Both the position numbers and the translations under genes were made by a program. A DNA stretch of 64,000 nt. It comes from Planococcus citri (lineage: Eukaryota > Arthropoda > Insecta > Hemiptera > Pseudococcidae). The notes below the pieces were generated by a model. That model was given only the letters and a program-made list of their open reading frames with translations. It did no database searches and was not told the origin of the DNA. Positions 12,590 to 22,069 of this stretch are shown piece by piece. Position 1 is the stretch's first letter. The number at the start of each line of letters is the position of its first letter. The stretch covers positions 13,906,001-13,970,000 of the forward strand of contig NC_088677.1 of assembly GCF_950023065.1 (NCBI RefSeq), written 5' to 3'.

Positions 12590-13550
12590 CTTGCTAGGGA
12601 TTTTCGACTTGAGTTACTCCTGCGTATTCAAACAATTCGATCCATTTACACCTGCCTTTAGTATAATTATTTGCCTTGATGTTTATAGCGCCATTGCCTC
12701 AGCGAGGTTGTCTGTGTTCTGGTACTGATAAATAAGGTAGAAACATGAGAGCTTTAGTGGTGAGATAACGATTAGTGTTCTCTGATTGGTGTGATGCTAG
12801 CTAGCCACAATAAGTACACAACAATTGGGATTGGCACAGAGAGTTATGTACTTAATGTTTTCCCTAAACACATAATGCTATCAGCCACTGCTAGATTAAC
12901 AATACTTACCCCGGCTAGGTGCGCGAATAGAGATTTTACCACAATTATTTATCATGAATAAGTGCAAGGAATAAATACGCGATTATTACTCGAACTTGTA
13001 TTACACATAAAAAAGGATTCACAATAATGAAATATTGCAACGAATAAACTTAAACACAAATAACTTAATCGAAATAATGAACTTAAATAACAATAAAAAA
13101 ACCTTTAACCGAGGGCCTGAGCTCTCCTGTATTTTAAGGGAATATTAACTTGTCAATTCACAACTCTTGTCGTTATAGAACTACGACGAGTTTTGGTAGC
13201 TAATTTGGCTAGCCAGCCAAATAAGCACCTTGACCACACCTATTGTTACCAGACTGGTAAAGGGTTGACATACAAGTATACTTATATTGACAAATATATT
13301 GGTAGTGGCTTTAAGGCATATACTTCCTACTCTAACAGTACTTTGCATGGTTTATCCTCTAAGAGACATTGAACTCTCCTGTGGGAGTCCATGCTATCCC
13401 TATGCCAGCCACTGCGTCTATTGAGCCATTGTTGTAGCTGGCTCTGTCAACTGCTGCCCAGACATATCCGTCTTCATCTGTAATTGATTGGCTCGTATCC
13501 ATCGGATGATTCAGCCCAAAGCTATTCAGCACTGACTGTCGAGGCGGGTT
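12590..13550 (-). pseudogene. RNase H1-like fragment, copy 2, split by an insertion
   Basis: The N-terminal part lies at about 13,550-13,370 on the minus strand. It reads MDTSQSITDEDGYVW, then AAVDRASYNNGS and AGIGIAWTPTGEFNVS. The aspartate is kept but the following glycine is arginine. The part that directly follows in copy 1 lies at 12,679-12,590: ANNYTKGRCKWIELF, ending at TAGCAAG and the donor GTAAGA. The 658 bases between (12,680-13,337) look like an inserted LTR. The split, plus a stop just before the donor, makes this a broken copy. Confidence 0.45.
12680..13337 (-). mobile_element. Solo-LTR-like insertion inside RNase H1-like copy 2
   Basis: The segment begins TGTTTATAGC and ends CTCTAACA, giving the TGTT...AACA termini typical of LTRs. 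It separates two sequences that adjoin in copy 1 (near 1,350). On the minus strand there is a TATA-like TTAAAATACAGGAG, which would suit an LTR promoter in that orientation. No matching 5 bp target duplication is present (left CTTGA, right GTACT). Either the borders are slightly off or the locus was later rearranged. No coding sequence was found. Confidence 0.4.
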
Positions 13551-13902
13551 GGATTAAATGGTAAACTTGGCTAGCTAATAAATAATCATTACTTATGGAC
13601 TACATATCGAGAAACCACGTGAGTAATACATTCACTTTTGAAAAAATTAAATATTCAACGAAAATATTTGATTAATTATTGATGACTTAGTTTTCTACAT
13701 TTACCACACATGATACTCTTTACCTAACTTGAAATTCTACAAACCTTTGGACTGGTATCACTACCCATATTTTAATTGTTGAATTTTTACACCAACGCAC
13801 AAAATATTTTTTTTTTAAATTTTGATTCAAAAAATTTTCAAAATAATTTATTTTTGAAAAATCAAAAGACTACGTGAAAAAATTACTTACTTACGATCTT
13901 AC

Positions 13903-14059
13903 GAAAATGGAAATTTCGATTATCCATCCTTTCAGACCTCGGATTATGTCGAACGTCATTTGTCTCGTTAAAGCGACGGTATTCATTTCCGTCTGGAACT
14001 GGTCGAGGACAAAACACACCTGGAACTGTGGATCGTTCTCTTTACCTAGGCCACCATCC
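13903..14059 (-). pseudogene. Exon-like fragment downstream of a Gypsy piece, unknown product
   Basis: The open minus-strand frame reads LIKMDGGLGKENDPQF, then VCFVLDQFQTEMN and MTFDIIRGLKGW. It reaches a donor-like TTTTC followed by GTAAGA at about 13,902. It continues in frame from the Gypsy-like CEESFQDLRRTVLKL but no longer resembles Gypsy RNase H, so the junction is near 14,060. The product is not recognised. It may belong with the fragment at 14,449-14,598, with the Gypsy piece inserted between them. Confidence 0.35.
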
Positions 14060-14431
14060 ATCTTGATTAATTTCAAAACGGTTCTACGCAAATCTTGAAA
14101 AGATTCTTCACACTGCTTTGTCTATTTGAAATGAATATTTTTTCCCCATCAGTTTACCTGAAAGGTTTGATCTTGATGAAAAACATGGAATGAAACTTGA
14201 GTGGTGAGCAACCGTACCCATAAAATGGCACACATCATCTGAGTCTTTTGGAGTAGATAAGTTGATAATTGCAGAAATATTCTTCTCTGACTTTTGAATC
14301 TTGTTATGTTCAATAACATGGCCAAGATACTCTACTCTGGTTGCAAAAAAAAAAAACGCATTTGTCTGAGTTGAGATATAAATCATGTTTACATAATTCC
14401 TCAAGGCAACTGTGAAACAAAAAATCGCCAA
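14060..14431 (-). pseudogene. Ty3/Gypsy reverse transcriptase fragment
   Basis: The minus strand carries the end of a Gypsy-type reverse transcriptase: a HDLYLNSDKC segment, then FFATRVEYLGHVIEHNKIQK. After that come AIINLSTPKDSDDV, a FMGTVAHHSSFIPCFS segment and CEESFQDLRRTVL. These match the family pattern of VxYLGHxISxxGI, the FLGxxxYYRRFI helix and the W-x-x-xCExxF segment. The copy is broken: a frameshift occurs at a run of A/T near 14,345, and the tryptophan codon before TKQCEESF is TAG. No LTRs, integrase or protease were seen nearby. It is a short, dead remnant of about 120 codons. Confidence 0.75.
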
Positions 14432-14448
14432 AATGGAGGGGAGAATAG

Positions 14449-14598
14449 TTACTCCTCTTTGAGAAAAACTTCGAAAAATCCTGTTCTATTATCGAACAAC
14501 GATTCTTCGGCTTTCCCCATTTCTAACCATAGGTCGTAACCTCTTTTTTCAAACTGGTGGTAAGCGGTCAATATCGCGGCGATATCATCATAAGTATT
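14449..14598 (-). pseudogene. Terminal-exon-like fragment of 49 codons, unknown product
   Basis: After the acceptor-like TTTTTAG, the minus-strand frame is open for 49 codons to TAA at 14,449-14,451. It reads NTYDDIAAILTAYHQFEKRG, then YDLWLEMGKAEESLFDNRTG, ending FFEVFLKEE. The codon pattern looks protein-coding and the acceptor is well placed. I do not recognise the family. The Gypsy fragment begins 18 bases past the stop, so the stop may simply mark the edge of that insertion. Confidence 0.4.
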
Positions 14599-15479
14599 CT
14601 AAAAATTACTTACGAAAATGGAAAATTTTGCACTCAAATAGTGACATTTCGGGCATTTGGACTCAGCATCAGAATAAAATTGCATTCCTCATACGCTTTG
14701 AAGTGAAAACTTTGAAAATACCTATTGACATTAGAACAATTTTAAGTGAATTTCTTGGTATACAGGAGGAGTCGTTTTTTCATATTTATAGGCATTTTTG
14801 GAACCACTGAATGCAACTTTTTGATATTTTTTTAGCTTTTGAAGGTTGAAGAGTGGTTCTAGATTTCAAGATTGATTATTTATGAACGTAAATTAAATAT
14901 AAAATCAATTGACAATGAAAGATGGATAAAATCAGTGTGAATTGACTGGACATGAATTTTTCAATTTAGGAAATATTCAATTTAAGTAAGCGTCCAGGTT
15001 ACTGTAATATATTTCATTTTATTGAGTTTTGTGGTAATCCGGAAGGCAAATTTCAGACAATCGTCACATCTAGCTGATAAAAAACTGGAGATGTGATCAA
15101 TGATCATTATCCAGCACTATCTGATCCAGAATTGGTAAAAATTGTAAAAAAAATTAAAATAATCCCTTTCCTAATTCGCTTAAACTGCGCTATACTATTT
15201 CTTCTTGAGGCCATTGTTCTTCTAAGCACATTCTTCAGTACCTATTGAGTTTTTACAAATATCGATACTCTTCTGCTCGGGACTTCAAAGAAATTATGAA
15301 AATACAATCTTGTTTTTTCCGCTTTTGTTCGGGCCTTCTTCGTCTCGTCTCGTCTCGTCTCCTTTTGCTATGGTCCTTTTTTTTTTCAAGCGGGAATTCT
15401 GAGAGTTGGAAAACCAGCTTGTATTGTATTTTTATTTTTGTGAGTGTTTCTCTGTTTTGGTACTTTGCATGGCTAATCT

Positions 15480-15714
15480 TTAAAGAGACATTGAGCTCTC
15501 CTGTGGGAGTCCATGCTATCCCTATGCCAACAACTGCGTCTATTGAGCCATTGTTGGAGCAGGCTCCGTAGACTGCTGCCCAGATATATCCGTCTTCATC
15601 TGCAATTAATTGGCTCGTATCCATCGGATGATTCAGCCCAATGCTACTCAGCATTGACTGTCGAGGGGGGGCTTGGTTTAAATAGTAAACAATGGCTAGA
15701 TAATAAATTGTCAC
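15480..15714 (-). pseudogene. RNase H1-like fragment, copy 3
   Basis: The minus-strand frame is open through RQSMLSSIGLNHPMDTSQ, IADEDGYIWAAVYGACSNNG, SIDAVVGIGIAWTPTGELN and VSL. GACSNNG and GIGIAW are the closest match of the three copies to RNase H1, but the catalytic aspartate of the DG pair is tyrosine. After NVSL the sequence runs into the GCTATGATCC block, so the next part of the domain is missing. The frame stays open to about 15,253 only by reading repeat sequence. Confidence 0.5.
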
Positions 15715-17157
15715 TCAAGAAATTGGTGGATTACTGTCAATTAAGTCTTGTTGTAGTTTTTCGAACAAATATTTTACATTTGCTCTGGTCGACTTAGTAT
15801 AGGTAGGCGTAGGTTTTGTATACAAAATATTAATAATTTTCACTTTCCAGCAACCATTAAAACTTTCATATTTTTTGTAATTCGAAAAAAAAAACTAAAA
15901 TATTAATAATTTTCATTTTCCAGCAACCATTAAAACTTTAATATTTTTTGTAATTCGAAAAAAAAACTAACGTTTTTATCGAACGTAACTACATGTTAAA
16001 ATTTTTGAGGTGAGTACTTACTCCGAAGATACATTTTTTTTAAATAATTAGTTTTCGGAATCACCTTATATCATAAACTGATAGCCAATCAGGGAACAGT
16101 ATCGAATGATACTACCTTAATGTTGCGTGTGAGATTGTTTCGAGGGAAAATTTAATTTTCAAAGCATACGTTGAGAAAGCCCTGCGCAACCCATCAACAA
16201 GAAACAAATACAAAAATCATCTTGCAATCAGCAAATACGAGTTGATCATACATTCATGACGTTAGGATAAACATTTGATTTTCCGTTTTGGATTTTGGGG
16301 GTCTCAAATGTGATTTTTTCAAATTCTAAAACAAGAAAGAAATAGATCCAAGCGAAGCAGGGGTGGAAGTTTTTGAAAATTTGATTTCGAGTGGCCTGAA
16401 AACGATGTTGTTTTTTAGAAGTTGATCTTGAAAAGAAAAAGGACAGGTGGGACCAAAACGAAGGGAAAAACTTTTTAAAAGTAGGTATATTATTGAGAGA
16501 ACTACAAGTAAAAACGATGTTTTTGTATGCAAGGAGTATATTTAATTTTTGTAGCTTTAAAGTAAGAAAATGAACTTCTCGCATAAAAAGTATAATTTTT
16601 ATGCCTCTCGAAATACAAATTTTCAAGATCTTTCGCCCTCACTTGAGCCTGTTCTCTTTTATTGTTTCAAAATTATTCTGCTGAAAAAATCTATTATTGC
16701 ATAAAAAAACATCGTTTTTAGTTCCCTCGAAACACAAATTTCCAAAAGTTTTCGCTCCTTTTTTGTTCGAGCCTGTTTTGTTCTGTTTTTTTTTTTGTTT
16801 TTTTTTCAAATCAACTGCTCAAAATATATTGTGTTTGGCCTCTTGAAATCAAATCTTCAAAAACTTTCGCCTTTTGGTTCGCTCGGTCCAATTTGTTTCT
16901 TCTTTTGAAAATTAAAAAATTCACGAAAATATTTTGGTTAATTGATGAGTTAGTTTTCTTCCTTACCACTGATACTCTTTATTTAACTCGAAATTCCACG
17001 AACCTTTGGACATGGTATCGCTAGGTATTTTAATTGTTGAATTTTTACACCAACACACGCGATATTTTTACTTTTTATTTTGATAACTTGAGAAAAATTT
17101 TCAAAATAATTCATTTTCAAAAAATCAAAGACTACGGTGAAAAAATTACTCACTTAC

Positions 17158-17321
17158 GAAAAAGAAAATTTTTAAACTCCAATGACATTTCATCCTGTAA
17201 TTTGACTCAGCATGCATCAGAATCATTATCTTCTGATTCTGTTTTGAAATTGCACTCTTCACCACTAAAAATCGCATCACCTTCTAAAGGAATTACTTTC
17301 TTGACATTCATTGCATGCTTT
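17158..17321 (-). pseudogene. Exon-like fragment with acidic segment, unknown product
   Basis: The minus strand has an acceptor ATTTTAG at 17,322, then a frame reading HAMNVKKVIPLEGDAIFSGE and ECNFKTESEDNDSDAC to a stop. Further sequence runs to a donor GTAAGTGAG at 17,157. Diverged copies of the ECNF segment occur near 14,690 and 10,830, both just before the same donor. This supports an exon that was copied with its flanking intron. The function is unknown. Confidence 0.35.
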
Positions 17322-17344
17322 CTAAAATAAAATGCATCGTACCT

Positions 17345-17596
17345 ATGGTGTTGTGCAAGAAGAGCCAAACTGAATTTTTCAAGATTTTTTTCTCTCTGGG
17401 CAACACTTCTATAACAGCCAGAGTTGGAAAGATAAAAAGGGTCAAACTGTTTCAAAGCCAAGCTGCATCATGCAGGTTAGCTGAGGCACAGTTTGGCCCT
17501 TTTACCTTTTCAACTCCGGCTGTTATAGCAGCGTTGCCCTGAGAGAAAAAAAAAAATCTTGAAAAATGCAGTTTGGCCCTTCTTCCACAACACCAT
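17345..17596. mobile_element. Hairpin element with ~107 bp inverted arms
   Basis: The left arm starts ATGGTGTTGTGCAAGAAG and the right arm ends CTTCCACAACACCAT. The arms (17,345-17,450 and about 17,489-17,596) pair almost throughout, including TCAAGATTTTTTTCTCTC, the CTATAACAGCC block and GGGTCAAACTGT. The loop is about 38 bases. Sister family 1 copies near 10,830 and 14,690 lack it. This is a MITE or foldback insertion without coding capacity. A transcript across it would form a long double-stranded stem. Confidence 0.7.
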
Positions 17597-17765
17597 CACG
17601 CTTTCGAGTTTTGAAGCAAAAACTTAGATTTTTCGTACGAATTTGATTCAGAATTTTTCTGCGAATTCTACTAAATTTCTCATCCTTGATCGTTGCTTGG
17701 TAAAACGCTTATAACGACTAACGAGACCACTATATCACACGATATTTCATTACTTTGACCGGAAT

Positions 17766-18260
17766 TAAGTTTCATTCATAATTTCATCAATTTTTGCTAA
17801 CTTTGCAGTAATTTCGATGCTTTTTGAGAATGTCTACTGTATTTTAACGTTTTCTCACGCATTTTTTAATATTTCATTGGTTTTTTCTGATTTTCTAAGA
17901 TTTTAGCATTTTCATTACATTTTATAAGTTGGTATGTTTTTATCACATTTTCTTTTCTTACAGTCCTTTCTGGTGTTGGTTTTAGATTCTATTTTATTTC
18001 TTTTGTATCGATTCAGATTTTTCAAGCGATCGATTTCATTTCTAGAATTGTATCTTTTTGACATGTGGACATAAAATAGAAACAAAAAAAACTTTGAACG
18101 TAAGTATAAAATCATTGAACATCAGAGAAAACCAATGAAATATTCATGAAAACGCATGAGAAAGCATTATAATTATGAAGTAAAAACCCTAGAAAAGCAC
18201 CGACATGACTGTAAAGTTGCAAAAATAATAATATGATGAAATTATGAATACCTAAGTAAA
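17766..18260. repeat. Long inverted repeat, second copy
   Basis: The left arm is about 17,766-17,900 (AATTTCGATGCTTTTTGAG). The right arm is about 18,120-18,260 (CATGAAAACGCATGAGAAAG through AATTATGAA). This is the same inverted pair as at 10,937-11,470, with a shorter loop. Confidence 0.55.
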
Positions 18261-20770
18261 AATTACCAAAAATGCTCGATAAAGGTATAGAAACGTGTTA
18301 AAACGATGCAAACACACTAAAAAAATGCATGAAAAAATGTTGTAAAAATAAGTACCTACTCAAAAAAGCATTGATATCTTTGATTAGAGCTATAATATCC
18401 GGCAAAGATCCGGCTGAAAAAAAAAAACAGGAATCTGATCATCATCTAGCACTGTGTGATGTAGAATTGGGAAAAAATCAAAAAAAATAGAAATAGTCCC
18501 TTCCCTAATTCGCTTAAACTGACCACCTTTTCGTACATGGGCGATTTCGTTTCTTCGAAGTCTGATTTTAAACGTTTGAAATTCTTATCTTTTTTTAATC
18601 TCCTTGGTTCGGGCTTCTCGTCTATGCTTTTGCTATGATCCTTTTTTTTCAAGCGGGGATTCTGCGAGTTGGAGAACAGCTTATGTTGTGTTTTTATTTT
18701 TGCGAGTGTTTCCATTTTTGGGTGATTTGATTCTTTGAATGGGTCAATATTTTCTCACTTTTATTATCTAGGAATTCTAAATTTACCTTTGAATGTAATC
18801 TTCAAAAGAAACAGTTTAAAAATTGAACGCAATTATCGTCGATGACAAAATGTTATGGGCCTGGAACTTTCACTATGGTTTTCCTATTCTGTCCAGTTTA
18901 TTTGCATTATCTGTATTATGTATGTACCTATCTACACAATCACAATACCTACCGCAAGTTACATGAAAAAATCTTACCTTGCTAGATCCATGAACTCGCT
19001 GGCTTCAGAATCTTCAAAACAGTTTTTTCCGTTACTTCACGAATGTTTTATCTGGAGCACTCCAATGGATTTTATCTCTAGACTGTTGACAAAAAAACGT
19101 CTTTCACCACCGATATAAATGTTTCAGCTCGCCATCTCATTGGTAATTGGAATCCTTGAACCCGAACTTCGAAATTAAATTTGAAAGAAATTAGTCAGAA
19201 GTGCATGTAAAAGTGTAAAATTACTACATATATTTTGTATTACAAAAATTTATTAGGTACCTATTTATGAATGTAAATTGAATAAAAAAACAATTGAAAA
19301 TGAAAAATATAATCAGTGTGAACATTGACTGGACAATATGAATTTTTCAATTTAGAAAATATCCTATTTAAGCGACTAGGATACTGTATGTATATTTCAT
19401 TTTATTGATTTTTGTGGTGATCCGGAAGGCAAATATCAGACAATAACAGATCCGGATTCGGCTGATCAAAAACTGGAGATCTTATCATTATCCAGCACTA
19501 TCTGATCCAGAATTAGCTGGGAAGAATTCAAAAAAATAAAAATCATCTCTTTACAAATTCGCTTAAACTGCCCACCTTTAGATACGCTTCAGGGTTTCTT
19601 CATACTGCTTTTAAACGTTTGAAATTTTAATGTATCTTTTTTTGAAATCCTTTTACAAAATTTGATATCCTTTGGTCTGAAGACCACTTTTATTTTGAGC
19701 ACATCTTCGAGTACCTATTGAGTTTTTACGAATATCGATATAGGCTTGTCTTGGGCACTTCGAAGAAATGATGATAATACTTAACTTTTTGAGGTGAATA
19801 CTTACTCTGAAGGTAATTTTTTTTAAAAATAATTAGTTTTTGGAATCACTTTTTATCATAAACATAATTATAGCCAATCAGGGAACAGTATCGAATGGTA
19901 GGTATTACCTTTATGTTGACGGTGAGATTGTTTGAAAAAAATTAATTTTCAGAGCATGAAGTTGTGAAAGTATTGCGCAACCCATCTGCAAAAAATAAAT
20001 GCAAAAATTCTGTTGTAATCAGCAAAATATGGCTTCTAATTTGTTATTAGTCACTGACGCGTCCAGCTTTTTCGTTTCCAGGAACGAAACTATATAGAGA
20101 TTAATCGAGAAGGGATGGGGGGGAGGTTTGGGGGGGGGGGTGTTTGACTGAAAATTTGTCGAATGATATTGGAAAAAAATACCAAAAAATTTTGCCGATT
20201 GATCATAGATATTCATACGACTTGTAAATATTTTAATTTTCTATTTTGTTCGATTTTTTAAAATCCTAAAACAAGAAACAAATTGGTCCAAGCGAAGCAA
20301 ATCAATCGGCAAAATTGGTAGATATTTTTTCCTCTATATCAGCCGGAAAAATTCGAATCTCTACTTATGGACTATCCAGACCACGTGTGTAATGCATTCA
20401 CATTCGAAAAAATTAAATATTCCACAAAAACATTTAAATGTACCTATTTGATTAATTGACGACATAGTTTTCTACATTACTGCAACCTAACTCGAAATTC
20501 CACGAACCTTTGAACTGGTATCGCTATTTTAATTGCGGAATTTTTACACCAACACACGCGATATTTTTACGTTTGATTTTGATTCAAAAAATTTTTTAAA
20601 TAAGCTTAATTTATTTTTGAAAAATCAAAAACTTCGCGAAAAAATTACTTACGAAAATGGTGGCGGCTGAATTTGCGATATTCGACAGTGCTTCAGTTAA
20701 CGTAGGGCACTGACAATACGATCTTTTTGAAACTAAAAATAATTTAAAATACATAAGTATATTTAGGCAA

Positions 20771-21675
20771 GTTTCATTCATAATTCCATCAATTTTTGCC
20801 ACTTTACGGTGATTTCGATGCTTTTTGAGGGTGTTTACTTCATTTTAACGCTTTCTCATGCATTTTCATAATATTGTTTTTTTCCGATTTTCAATAATTT
20901 CAAACTTTTAAAAATTAAAAAAAAAACAATCGACACGTTTTTAAATAGTTTTTCACGCACTTATTTTGTCACATTTCATTAGAATTTGATGCGATGATGT
21001 TCATTTACAATTCAAGTATTGATTATTTTATTTACTTACTTAAATGGTATTAAAATTGATCTAGATTGCATTATAAGAATCTTATGAACTGAGAACTGTG
21101 TTTTGGGAAACTGGTATCGATAATTAATTAATGATGATAGTCTTCTGGGTAGTACATATAACCTTATATGACGTGAAAGAGCAGCATATGCTTCACAACC
21201 AACCCCACACCGGCAGGAATAATAATAGCCTTATAGTCCACAACGGGACATACTTTTTCATGATCAATTTTGTTTCCAGAATTTTATGTTCATGTTTTTC
21301 CATTTTGTTTTCTCGAGTATGTTTTTTGCTCTTGGCTCTGGGATTCGAATATTGTTTCTTATTTCGATTCATTTTTTCAGAATAGAATTTGTTTCTAAAA
21401 TGTCAAGTCGGTATATTTTGAATCGAAACGAAGAAATGAAATCATAATGAAACCCAAGAGCAAGAAAAACTGCCGAACTGCGAACCAAAATTAATGAAAT
21501 GTGATGAAAATCCATGAAAAACTATTCAAAACATTTGAAACGATTTTTATAAAAATTATGATGGTTTGAAATACACAAGTACCTAATTGAAAATTTAAAA
21601 AAAAAGTAATGAAATAATAATGAAAATGCATGATAAAGCGTTAAAATGAAGTAAAAACCCTCAAAAAGCAGTAAA
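20771..21675. repeat. Long inverted repeat, third copy, wide loop
   Basis: The left arm is about 20,771-20,900 and the right arm about 21,590-21,675. The loop shares GTTCATGTTTTTCCATTTTG with the copy at 11 kb. The extra loop sequence (20,905-21,260) has no recognisable feature. Confidence 0.5.
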
Positions 21676-21685
21676 ATTATAATTG

Positions 21686-22069
21686 TTAGTTGTTTTCCAT
21701 TTTCTCGTAGAGCTTGTTGATTACCCCTGCATAGAAATAACGATGTCTGTTTGGGAAAAAGTTTTGAATGAAAAAAAAAGAACAAAATAGTACCTTTTTC
21801 GTAAAAATCTACATCTTTCTTGCGCTTCGTCTACCATTTTTATGTAATACACCCTTAAGCTCCTACTCCTTTTGTTTTCTAGTTCTTCTAGACTAGGTAC
21901 ACTTGCGAAACCTGTAACATAGTAATAATTTTTAAGTATGGATATCAAAAAACTTGAAAGTAACAAAAATTACTTACAATCTATGGAGAGCCCTCGCCAA
22001 TAGGTGGCATCTTCAAACACGTATAACCATCTCTAGGGGCATGATCTGGATGTAGAATTGTATGGTTGA
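21686..22069 (-). pseudogene. Three-exon gene remnant, unknown product
   Basis: Three minus-strand exon-like pieces have splice signals. The first (22,069-21,978) follows ATCCTGCAG and reads NHTILHPDHAPRDGYTCLKM, then PPIGEGSP and a stop, before the donor GTAAGTAAT. The second (21,911-21,794) follows ATGTTACAG and reads FASVPSLEELENKRSRSLRV, then YYIKMVDEAQERCRFLRK. Its donor is the weaker GTACTA. The third (21,726 to about 21,686) follows TTTCTATGCAG and continues in phase as RGNQQALRENGKQL. The second piece looks genuinely coding. The stop in the first suggests decay. I cannot name the protein. The pieces lie at the boundary with the 310 bp array, whose last unit supplies the acceptor of the first exon. 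Confidence 0.4.

Larger units (their letters stand above)
926..22060. repeat. Repeat family 1: mosaic of shuffled, recurring blocks
   Basis: The same blocks recur throughout, each diverged. One begins GCTATGATCC (near 940, 5,815, 6,790, 10,405, 12,300, 15,365, 18,635). One contains AGGGAACAGTATCGAA (near 3,540, 9,590, 16,090, 19,880). One contains ACACACGCGATATTTTTAC (near 8,460, 10,645, 17,050, 20,555). One contains CCGGAAGGCAAATATCAGGC, the same sequence that forms the 310 bp array further right. Many blocks carry minus-strand splice-donor sequence (TCTTACC or TTACTTACG on the plus strand). I read the region as repeated amplification of parts of one or more minus-strand genes with their introns, now decayed. 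Stretches not covered by other entries hold only these blocks. Confidence 0.7.

Noticed and set aside
16246..16626. 126-codon minus-strand frame
   Set aside because: Low-complexity AT-rich repeat sequence. The sister block at 4,000-4,150 has a different frame and different stops.
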